Origin: Lentisphaeria bacterium UBA1724
GTDB taxonomy: Bacteria > Verrucomicrobiota > Lentisphaeria > Oligosphaerales > Oligosphaeraceae
NCBI GenBank assembly: GCA_002315885.1
Contig: DCIO01000122.1
Coordinates: 1 to 21,089, forward strand
DNA: 21,089 nt
Reading direction: 5' to 3'
Part shown: positions 16,009-21,089 of the stretch, one piece after another
Numbering within the stretch: position 1 is the stretch's first letter
Layout of the letters: each line of letters opens with the position of its first letter
Notes under the pieces: generated by a model
Told to the model about the DNA's origin: nothing
Databases searched by the model: none
The model's input: the letters and a program-made list of their open reading frames with translations, nothing else
Translations under genes and position numbers: made by a program

Positions 16009-16833
16009 ATGAGCCAAAAAGTCTTTGAAATTGCGCCTGGCATCAGCGTCGGCCCTGGATGCCCGCTGCTTGTTCTGGCAGGACCCTGCGTCGCCGAATC
16101 CGATGAAATCTGCCAGGAAATCGCAGGAACCGCAAAGGAAATCTGCGACAGCCTGGGACTGAATTACGTCTTCAAGGCCTCCTTTGACAAGGCCAACCGC
16201 ACCAGCATCAACTCCTTCCGCGGTCCTGGCGAAGAGGCGGGTCTGGAAATGCTCCGCAAAGTCAAGGAGAAATTCCACATCCCCGTCATCACCGATGTCC
16301 ACGAGCCCGAACAGTGCGCACAGGCCGCCGAAGTGGTGGACATGCTCCAGATTCCCGCATTCCTGAGCCGCCAGACCGACCTGCTCCTGGCCGCAGGACG
16401 CACGGGGAAACCCGTGAATGTCAAGAAGGGACAGTTCCTGGCTCCCGAAGACATGGCGGGCGTGGTCAAGAAAATCGAGACCACCGGCAATGAACGCATC
16501 CTGCTGACCGACCGCGGAACCACCTTCGGATACCATAACTTGGTGGTGGATATGCGGGGTCTGGCAATCATGCGCAGCCTGGGATGCCCCGTGGTCTTCG
16601 ATGCCACGCACTCCGTCCAGCTTCCTGGCGGAAATGGCACCTCCTCCGGCGGAAACCGCGAATTCGTCCCCCCACTGGCACGCGCCGCATGCGCCGTGGG
16701 CATTGATGCACTCTTCCTGGAAACCCACCCCGTTCCCGAAAAGGCCCTCTCCGACGGCGCCAATTCCCTGCGCCTCTCCGACCTGAAGGAGCTCCTGACT
16801 TCCATGAAGCAAATCCACGCCATCTGCCCGTAA
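16009..16833 (+). CDS. kdsA: 3-deoxy-8-phosphooctulonate synthase, metal-dependent (Cys) type
   Basis: KdsA condenses phosphoenolpyruvate with arabinose-5-phosphate to give Kdo-8-phosphate in the cytoplasm. The 274-residue TIM-barrel protein shows LAGPCVAES (24-31), KASFDKANRTS, VITDVHEP, KKGQFLAPEDM, TDRGTTFGYHNLVVDMR, FDATHSVQ and LETHPVPEKALSDGANS. Cys27, His201, Glu238 and Asp249 have exactly the mutual spacing of the metal ligands in the Aquifex enzyme (Cys11, His185, Glu222, Asp233). The residue equivalent to the E. coli Asn of the metal-free class is Cys, so a divalent metal is expected. kdsC starts at the very next base after the TAA stop, implying translational coupling. Confidence 0.96.
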   Translation: MSQKVFEIAPGISVGPGCPLLVLAGPCVAESDEICQEIAGTAKEICDSLGLNYVFKASFDKANRTSINSFRGPGEEAGLEMLRKVKEKFHIPVITDVHEPEQCAQAAEVVDMLQIPAFLSRQTDLLLAAGRTGKPVNVKKGQFLAPEDMAGVVKKIETTGNERILLTDRGTTFGYHNLVVDMRGLAIMRSLGCPVVFDATHSVQLPGGNGTSSGGNREFVPPLARAACAVGIDALFLETHPVPEKALSDGANSLRLSDLKELLTSMKQIHAICP

Positions 16834-17403
16834 ATGAAAACCCTCTGCGACAAAAAATTCCTCGCAGCCAACACCACAGCCGAGGATGCCGCCAAGAAAA
16901 TCAAGCTCATTGCGCTTGATGTGGATGGCGTCCTCACCGATGGGCGTATCGGCTATACGGGCACCCCTGACGAAATCAAGTTCTTCTACGTACGGGACGG
17001 CTCGGGCATCACCATGCTCCACCGGGCCGGCATCCTGGTGGGAATCATCTCCGGGCGGGTCAGCAAGGCAAACCAAACCCGCGCTGCGGAACTCAAGATG
17101 GATTTCCTGGTGGAGAAGTGCTGGAACAAAGCCGAAGCACTCCAGCAAATCGCCACGGAAAAAGGCGTTGATGTCTCCGAATGCCTCTTTATCGGTGACG
17201 ACCTGATTGACGGATATGCTCTGCAGGTGGCGGGTATCGGCGTCGCCGTGGGAGACGCATCCCCAGAGGTGCTCCCCGCCGCAGACCTCCAGACGGACGC
17301 CTTCGGTGGGCACGGCGCCATCCGAGAGACTGCGGAATGGCTCCTGAAACTCCAGGACAAATGGGATATGCAACTGGAACACTATCATATCCCGAAACAA
17401 TGA
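16834..17403 (+). CDS. kdsC: 3-deoxy-D-manno-octulosonate 8-phosphate phosphatase
   Basis: KdsC removes phosphate from Kdo-8-phosphate, the step between KdsA and KdsB. The 189-residue HAD-family protein keeps all four motifs: I, ALDVDGVLTDG (nucleophile Asp29, acid/base Asp31); II, IISGR (Ser73); III, Lys99 in CWNKAEAL; IV, IGDDLIDG (Asp122/Asp123/Asp126). It lacks a large cap domain, as in tetrameric KdsC. The N-terminal extension of about 20 residues before the first strand is usual. It begins directly after the kdsA stop, and its TGA stop overlaps the lptC start (ATGA). Confidence 0.94.
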   Translation: MKTLCDKKFLAANTTAEDAAKKIKLIALDVDGVLTDGRIGYTGTPDEIKFFYVRDGSGITMLHRAGILVGIISGRVSKANQTRAAELKMDFLVEKCWNKAEALQQIATEKGVDVSECLFIGDDLIDGYALQVAGIGVAVGDASPEVLPAADLQTDAFGGHGAIRETAEWLLKLQDKWDMQLEHYHIPKQ

Positions 17404-17888
17404 TGCGATTCTTCCTCTTCATCCTAGCTGCCTCAATGCTCCTTCATGCCGCGGGACTGAACTTGGGAAACCTGGAGAAAGTCGAGCTGAAGGGCTTCCA
17501 GACCAACGGCGTCACCGAAGTCCTCCAAAATGGCGAAATGGAAAAGCTGAACTGGACCATCCGGGGAGATGACGCGCGCATCCAGAAGCCCAACTACGAC
17601 TTGACGGGCTTCCAGATGACCATCCTGGATGACAATGAACAGGAAGCCCAGCGCAGCGCCTACCATGTCGTCAGCCCACACTGCCTCTACAACCAGGATA
17701 CACGACTCGTCCGCAGCGAAAGCGCCATCCATTTGGACGGCACGGACGGCTTCTCCATCTCCGGCGTAGGCTATGACATCTATCTTGCGGACGAAAAAGA
17801 CGGCCTCAGAATCGTCATTCGAGACGCAGTCCGCATCGACTTCCAGCTCGGCGCCTTCCAAAAATGGCGCAAGTCCAATCAGCAATAG
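17400..17888 (+). CDS. lptC: LPS export protein LptC-like, periplasmic
   Basis: The 162-residue protein begins with a hydrophobic N-terminal segment (MMRFFLFILAASMLLHAAG) that is either a cleaved signal peptide or the LptC membrane anchor. It continues with short beta-strand-rich sequence of the OstA/LptC type (about 25-150). LptC links the LptB2FG transporter to the LptA bridge and passes LPS across the periplasm. Sequence identity of this family is low; the call rests largely on fold type and position between kdsC and lptA, the same order as in proteobacteria. The start overlaps the kdsC stop by 4 nt (ATGA); an in-frame ATG 3 nt later is equally possible. lptA follows after 13 nt. Confidence 0.8.
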   Translation: MMRFFLFILAASMLLHAAGLNLGNLEKVELKGFQTNGVTEVLQNGEMEKLNWTIRGDDARIQKPNYDLTGFQMTILDDNEQEAQRSAYHVVSPHCLYNQDTRLVRSESAIHLDGTDGFSISGVGYDIYLADEKDGLRIVIRDAVRIDFQLGAFQKWRKSNQQ

Positions 17889-17901
17889 TTTTCACACACC
17901 T

Positions 17902-18540
17902 ATGAAAAAGGCTCTCAGCATCCTCGTCGCCTTGCTCCTCTGCTCCACCGCATTCGCCCAGGAGACAACGTCCCCGGAACAGTCCCAGCAACCCGCCAAG
18001 GCCGAGACAAAAAATCTCCCCTTGACGGGGAAGGTCACCATCGCCGCCGACCACATGGAGACCATCCTGAAGAAAATCGCGAAACTGGACGGCAATGTGG
18101 AAGTCACCTTCATCCCCACGGAAGAAACGCTGGAAAAATTGAAGAAGCAATTCCAGGGTGACGAAGTGCGTCTCATTCTCAATTCCGACCACATGACACT
18201 CTTCTTCGCCGAAGAAAATGGCGAGGCCACCAGCCGCCCCGAAAAAATTCAGGCCACGGGTCGCGTCCGCATCCATACCCCAGACGGCCGTAGCGCTACG
18301 GGTGACCAGGCGGAATGGGACATGTCCAACGGCGGCGCCATCGTCCTGGAAGGCAAATGCACCGTCCTGGCGGATGGCCGTGTCATGAATTCCACCCGCA
18401 TCACCTACGACATCCAGGAGAATCGCCTGAATGCCGAGCGCGCCATCATCACACTACCCGTCCAGTCCAACAAGTCCAAGAAAGACAACGCCCTCCCTGT
18501 GCTGGATGTCCTGCCGAAAACCACCGAAGAAAAGAAATAG
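17902..18540 (+). CDS. lptA: LPS transport periplasmic protein LptA (OstA-like)
   Basis: The 212-residue protein has a Sec signal peptide (MKKALSILVALLLCSTAFAQ, cleavage after AFA). A beta-jelly-roll repeat pattern of the OstA family is seen in VTIAADHMETILKK, VRLILNSDHMTLFF, KIQATGRVRIHTPDGRSATG and GAIVLEGKCTVLADGR. LptA polymers form the periplasmic bridge from LptC to LptD. The start at 17902 is chosen because the signal peptide begins there; an upstream in-frame extension runs through lptC and is not coding. A 2-nt gap separates its stop from the lptB start, indicating co-translation. Confidence 0.9.
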   Translation: MKKALSILVALLLCSTAFAQETTSPEQSQQPAKAETKNLPLTGKVTIAADHMETILKKIAKLDGNVEVTFIPTEETLEKLKKQFQGDEVRLILNSDHMTLFFAEENGEATSRPEKIQATGRVRIHTPDGRSATGDQAEWDMSNGGAIVLEGKCTVLADGRVMNSTRITYDIQENRLNAERAIITLPVQSNKSKKDNALPVLDVLPKTTEEKK

Positions 18541-18542
18541 CC

Positions 18543-19298
18543 ATGGCTGACAACACCCATCCAGTCCAGGAAAAACCGCTTCTCCTTTCCGCACAGCATC
18601 TGCGTAAAATCTACGGCGGGCGTTGCGTGGTCAATGACGTGTCCCTGGAAGTCCATCCTGGAGAGGTCGTGGGACTGCTGGGCCCCAACGGCGCAGGCAA
18701 AACCACCTCATTCTACATGATCGTTGGAATGATCGCCCCTGACGGCGGAACCATCCACTACCAGGGAGAAGACATCTCCAAGCTCCCCATGTACCAGCGG
18801 GCACGGCGCGGCATGGGCTATCTAGCCCAGGAGCCCTCCATCTTCCGAAAACTCACCGTCCGGGAAAATGTGGAAGCCGTCCTGCAGACCTTGGATTTGA
18901 CGCCCAAGCAGCAGAAGGAGCGCCTGGCGGAACTCCTGGAGGAACTCCAGTTGACCCACCTGGCCGACCAGAAGGCACTCACACTCTCCGGCGGCGAACG
19001 CAGACGTCTGGAAATCACACGGGCACTGGCCACCTCACCAGATTTCATCATGCTGGACGAGCCATTCGGTGGCGTGGACCCCAAGAATGTCTATGAAGTC
19101 CAAAAAATCATCGCTACTTTGAGAGACCGGGGACTGGGTATCCTCATCACGGACCACAATGTCCGCGAAACCCTCGCCATCGTCGACCGAGCATACCTGA
19201 TTTGCGCAGGCGAAATCCTCTTTGCGGGCACAGGCGAGGCGCTGGTGAAAGACGAAAATGCGAAAAAAGTCTACCTGGGGCCCTCTTTTGAGTCATAA
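18543..19298 (+). CDS. lptB: LPS export ABC transporter ATP-binding protein LptB
   Basis: LptB is the cytoplasmic ATPase of LptB2FG, which extracts LPS from the inner membrane. The 251-residue protein has Walker A GPNGAGKTT (47-55), Q-loop Gln96 in YLAQEPSIF, ABC signature LSGGE (148-152), Walker B FIMLDEP (168-174, Glu173) and H-loop His205 in ITDHNVRETL. YLAQEPSIFRKLTVRENV and LITDHNVRETLAIVDRAYLI are typical of LptB rather than other ABC ATPases. The partner permeases LptF/LptG and the outer-membrane LptD are not in this window. A 9-bp inverted repeat spans its last codons (19285-19293 with 19321-19329), but no T-run makes it a clear terminator. Confidence 0.96.
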   Translation: MADNTHPVQEKPLLLSAQHLRKIYGGRCVVNDVSLEVHPGEVVGLLGPNGAGKTTSFYMIVGMIAPDGGTIHYQGEDISKLPMYQRARRGMGYLAQEPSIFRKLTVRENVEAVLQTLDLTPKQQKERLAELLEELQLTHLADQKALTLSGGERRRLEITRALATSPDFIMLDEPFGGVDPKNVYEVQKIIATLRDRGLGILITDHNVRETLAIVDRAYLICAGEILFAGTGEALVKDENAKKVYLGPSFES

Positions 19299-19417
19299 TT
19301 TTCAGAATACCTCTGGATAAACTCAAAAGTTGGTGTATTTTGTGTCTGCAATGACGAATTTTCCCTAGCGCGGAACCCGCGTAGGCGGGCGAACCCACTA
19401 GAACATAAACCAGAACC

Positions 19418-19424
19418 AGGAGGT
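19418..19424 (+). promoter_or_regulatory. Strong Shine-Dalgarno site of hpf
   Basis: AGGAGGT lies 7 nt before the ATG at 19432. It contrasts with the weak or absent sites of kdsB, kdsA and lptA and suggests high translation of hpf. The 133-bp gap before hpf leaves room for its own promoter, but I saw no convincing -35/-10 pair. Confidence 0.75.
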
Positions 19425-19431
19425 ATAAACT

Positions 19432-19815
19432 ATGGATCTTCTTCTCACTGGAAAACACGTGGAAATCGCCGAGGACGAGCGCGCCCTGGCCCAGAAACTG
19501 GCCGACAAGCTCTCCGCAGACTATGCAAAACTCTCTACCCTCAGAATGGTCCTGGGCAGCGAACGGGGCCTGAAGAGCTGCGAAGCACTGCTGAATGGCA
19601 ACAACGTCAGCCTCAATGCCTCCGCCAAAGCCGACACCACCCTGGCCGCCATCGCAGGCACCTTCGAGAAACTCGACCGCCAGATGCGGCGCTTCCTCAA
19701 CAAGATCCAGGATCGTTCCGTCAGCTCCAATCCGCTCCTCAAGGAAAAGATCTGGGCAAGCGCAGACTTGAAGCTGGATGACGAAACCGAGACCGATCTC
19801 TTCGACCAACTCTAA
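19432..19815 (+). CDS. hpf: Ribosome hibernation-promoting factor, short form
   Basis: HPF/RaiA proteins bind the 30S decoding region in slow growth and help form inactive ribosomes. The 127-residue protein has the beta-alpha-beta-beta-beta-alpha layout: MDLLLTGKHVEIAEDERALAQKL as first strand and helix, LRMVLGSERG and CEALLNGNNVSLNASAKA as middle strands, and TTLAAIAGTFEKLDRQMRRFLNKI as the second helix. It lacks the C-terminal dimerisation domain of long HPF, so dimers would need another factor. It is slightly longer than the E. coli 95-residue form because of an acidic tail. It follows lptB, as in the proteobacterial lptB-rpoN-hpf order, but rpoN is missing in between. Confidence 0.9.
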   Translation: MDLLLTGKHVEIAEDERALAQKLADKLSADYAKLSTLRMVLGSERGLKSCEALLNGNNVSLNASAKADTTLAAIAGTFEKLDRQMRRFLNKIQDRSVSSNPLLKEKIWASADLKLDDETETDLFDQL

Positions 19816-19827
19816 CCCCACAACGCA

Positions 19828-20391
19828 ATGTCCGCCGAGCCAACCATCGTCAAACCAGAGCACGGTGCCCCCGCATATCGTCCGAACTGGGATGACTATT
19901 TCATGAAACTGGCCATGCTGGCCAGCGAAAGAGCCACCTGTCCCCGTATGCACTGCGGTTGCATTCTCGTGAAGGACCACCATGTCCTCTCCACAGGATA
20001 CAACGGTTCCCTCCCGGGAACGGCACACTGCTACGAAGATGGTTGCCTGGTGGTGGATAATCATTGCGTCCGAACAAACCACGCGGAAATCAACGCCATC
20101 TGCCAGGCCGCACGACACGGAATGGCATTGGAGGGCGCCACGGCTTACGTGACGAACCTCCCATGCACCTCCTGCGCAAAGGCACTGATCGCCGTCGGCG
20201 TTGTCCGCGTGGTGATTTTCTCCAGCTATCATGACTCCCTGGCAGAGCATTTCTTCCAGGAGAGCAACGTGGAACTCTGTCGCCTGCCAATGCCAGAACA
20301 GCTCATCCACTACAACCTGAAAGACTTCTCCTCCGCACGACCTTTTGAGGACACCGACCACCAGCATCATTGCGACTGCGGTTGCAAATAA
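19828..20391 (+). CDS. dCMP deaminase (ComEB-like cytidine/deoxycytidylate deaminase)
   Basis: The enzyme deaminates dCMP to dUMP, feeding thymidylate synthesis. The 187-residue protein holds the zinc-deaminase signature: TNHAEINAI (His85, proton-shuttle Glu87) and LPCTSCAK (Cys113, Cys116). The preceding GTAHCYEDGCLVVDNHCVRT resembles the second zinc-binding segment of dCMP deaminases. The N-terminal NWDDYFMKLAMLASERATCPR is also typical. An odd feature is the C-terminal tail DHQHHCDCGCK, rich in Cys and His and possibly metal-binding. It begins 12 nt after hpf, so the two are probably co-transcribed. No Shine-Dalgarno site is evident. Confidence 0.9.
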   Translation: MSAEPTIVKPEHGAPAYRPNWDDYFMKLAMLASERATCPRMHCGCILVKDHHVLSTGYNGSLPGTAHCYEDGCLVVDNHCVRTNHAEINAICQAARHGMALEGATAYVTNLPCTSCAKALIAVGVVRVVIFSSYHDSLAEHFFQESNVELCRLPMPEQLIHYNLKDFSSARPFEDTDHQHHCDCGCK

Positions 20392-20408
20392 CAATCCCCC
20401 CTTTCATC

Positions 20409-20831
20409 GTGCAGAAAATCCACGCCATCCTAGCCAGAAAGCCATTGCTGAAATTCTTCGGCAGGGTCATTCTGTGTGGACTCTTCTGCATGCTTCTGCT
20501 TCTTCAGGTCGCCTTGCAAGCCGAAACCACGACAGGACACAACCGCAAGAACAACCTGACTGAGGCGTCTTCACTGGCTCGCATTGACTGCGCTAAATGC
20601 GAACAGAATGCCTCACTCTTCGAAAACCAGGCGAAATCCCTGGGAGAAAACACAAATGCCAATGTGCGCAAACGCGCCGAGAATAGTCTGCACGCATTTC
20701 CCCAAGTGGTGTTTTTGGGTTGTGCCACTTGGAGAAATCCTGCGTGCGGACTCCTTCATGACAGCGGTCATGTCTCCGCTAGAATCATAACCCACGCTTT
20801 CCCGAAACGAGCCGGACCGAGCCTCTCCTGA
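20409..20831 (+). CDS. Hypothetical small secreted protein (signal peptide, Cys-containing)
   Basis: This is an open frame of 140 codons from a GTG at 20409. An in-frame ATG at 20370 overlaps the deaminase gene and would give an overlong N-region. Residues 8-38 look like a real Sec signal: basic ARKPLLKFFGR, hydrophobic VILCGLFCMLLLLQVALQA, with an ALQA cleavage site. The mature part holds CAKC (about 60-63). No family was recognised. Codon use fits the neighbours for about the first 90 codons, then loosens where the frame runs through a 68-nt stem-loop (20685-20752). The true end may therefore be disturbed by an insertion, or the tail may be non-coding. No Shine-Dalgarno site is seen. Existence as a gene is uncertain. 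Confidence 0.45.
   Translation: MQKIHAILARKPLLKFFGRVILCGLFCMLLLLQVALQAETTTGHNRKNNLTEASSLARIDCAKCEQNASLFENQAKSLGENTNANVRKRAENSLHAFPQVVFLGCATWRNPACGLLHDSGHVSARIITHAFPKRAGPSLS
20685..20752 (+). repeat. 68-nt long stem-loop (candidate structured RNA or palindromic repeat)
   Basis: The left arm 20685-20709 pairs with the right arm 20725-20752. There are 12 pairs including one G-U, a 3-nt bulge on the right (20738-20740), 4 pairs, one C-A mismatch and 8 pairs, closing a 15-nt loop. Twenty-four paired positions are far beyond what coding sequence needs. No T-run follows, so it is not an intrinsic terminator. Two further short hairpins follow at 20757-20772 and 20848-20863. Confidence 0.75.
20757..20772 (+). 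other. Short hairpin CATGAC-AGCG-GTCATG
   Basis: A perfect 6-bp stem with a 4-nt loop starts 4 nt after the long stem-loop. It may belong to one structured 3' region with its neighbours, or be chance. Confidence 0.4.
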
Positions 20832-20847
20832 TTGAATTCCACGCCGC

Positions 20848-20863
20848 CTGACAATCCCGTCAG
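20848..20863 (+). other. Short hairpin CTGAC-AATCCC-GTCAG
   Basis: A perfect 5-bp stem with a 6-nt loop lies 25 nt before the Shine-Dalgarno site of the 26-codon ORF. It is too short to be convincing alone. Confidence 0.3.
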
Positions 20864-20900
20864 ACTCCCCCACGAATTTCACTCAATAGGAGAATCAAAT

Positions 20901-20981
20901 ATGCTCGCAGCCATTATCATCGTTACCATCGTTTTCTGCTGGTATAAGGTCGGAAAACTCTTCTTCGGTCCAGAAGTCTAA
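20901..20981 (+). CDS. 26-residue membrane micro-protein
   Basis: This small ORF encodes a hydrophobic helix, AAIIIVTIVFCWY (3-15), followed by a basic/aromatic end, KVGKLFFGPEV. This is the layout of single-span bacterial micro-proteins. AGGAG at 20888-20892 lies 8 nt before the ATG, one of the better ribosome sites in the window, and a strong intrinsic terminator begins 24 nt after the stop. Both support real expression. No family was recognised. It could tune a membrane enzyme or transporter, or act as a stress-related peptide, but no function can be assigned. Confidence 0.6.
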   Translation: MLAAIIIVTIVFCWYKVGKLFFGPEV

Positions 20982-21005
20982 GCAATATCTCAATCCCCCT
21001 GGACA

Positions 21006-21042
21006 ACGCACGCAGGCCTCACGCCGGCGTGCGTTTTTTTTT
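21006..21042 (+). terminator. Intrinsic terminator closing the + strand gene run
   Basis: ACGCACGC (21006-21013) pairs with GCGTGCGT (21027-21034), with three more inner pairs (GGC/GCC) after an A-G mismatch and a 5-nt loop. A run of nine T residues (21034-21042) follows at once. It ends the transcript carrying the 26-codon ORF and possibly the hpf-deaminase genes. Confidence 0.93.
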
Positions 21043-21089
21043 GAGCAAGGGGAAGCCTCCCTCCCCACAGCAACCGCCGCAGTCAACAG

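Noticed and set aside
15976..17400. 474-codon minus-strand frame over kdsA/kdsC
   Set aside because: Shadow of two firmly identified genes; same codon-bias cause.
19330..19360. Sigma-54 or sigma-70 promoter before hpf
   Set aside because: GG and GC elements are 14 rather than 10 bases apart, and no acceptable -10 lies at 16-18 bp from TTGGTG.
19147..20394. 415-codon minus-strand frame over lptB, hpf and the deaminase
   Set aside because: Crosses three well-supported genes and has no recognisable domain.
20685..20752. Integron attC site
   Set aside because: The arm ends lack the RYYYAAC/GTTRRRY core sites and no integrase is nearby.
1..21089. CRISPR array, tRNA or rRNA genes, transposase
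   Set aside because: No regularly spaced repeats of the right size, no cloverleaf with a T-arm consensus, no rRNA-like stretch and no DDE or HUH-type protein were found by reading.

Overview
The window looks like a chromosomal segment from a diderm (LPS-type) bacterium of the PVC group, most plausibly Lentisphaerota/Victivallales. This is an inference. It rests on a long-form four-helix-bundle (S23-like) protein with a C-terminal extension, a multi-domain secreted GH16 enzyme, a FadL-type outer-membrane protein, a complete Kdo/Lpt gene run, and several genes with no visible Shine-Dalgarno site. No rRNA, tRNA, CRISPR array or recognisable transposase was seen.

Left part (1-12517). The window opens in a CTAG-rich tandem repeat and an AT-rich leader, followed by the four-helix-bundle gene on the + strand. 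Five transport and carbohydrate genes plus a glycosyltransferase follow on the - strand. They are an OFA-type MFS transporter, a secreted GH16/CBM6 glycoside hydrolase, a mannose-6-phosphate-isomerase-like cupin, a very large MFS-like permease, an OmpP1/FadL porin and an ArnT/PMT-like membrane glycosyltransferase. Two strong intrinsic terminators (5902-5934 and 9284-9311) punctuate this side. Between the GH16 gene and the cupin gene lies a gene-free stretch. It holds a 155-nt element with 25-nt imperfect terminal inverted repeats and inner hairpins, followed directly by five 7-bp tandem repeats.

Right part (12676-21042). All genes are on the + strand: a double-module FAD oxidoreductase, then kdsB, kdsA, kdsC, lptC, lptA, lptB, then hpf, a dCMP deaminase, a probable small secreted protein, a long 68-nt stem-loop, and a 26-codon membrane micro-ORF with a good Shine-Dalgarno site. 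A strong intrinsic terminator closes the stretch. kdsA to lptB are packed with 0-13 nt gaps or a 4-nt overlap. Together they activate and build Kdo (KdsA, KdsC, KdsB) and move finished LPS across the periplasm (LptB, LptC, LptA). The lptB-hpf order resembles the proteobacterial lptB-rpoN-hpf order, but rpoN is absent here.

The features least explained by known families are: the inverted-repeat element at 5711-5865 with its adjoining 7-bp repeats; the 68-nt stem-loop at 20685-20752 plus the micro-ORF that follows; and the CTAG repeat/four-helix-bundle unit at the left edge.
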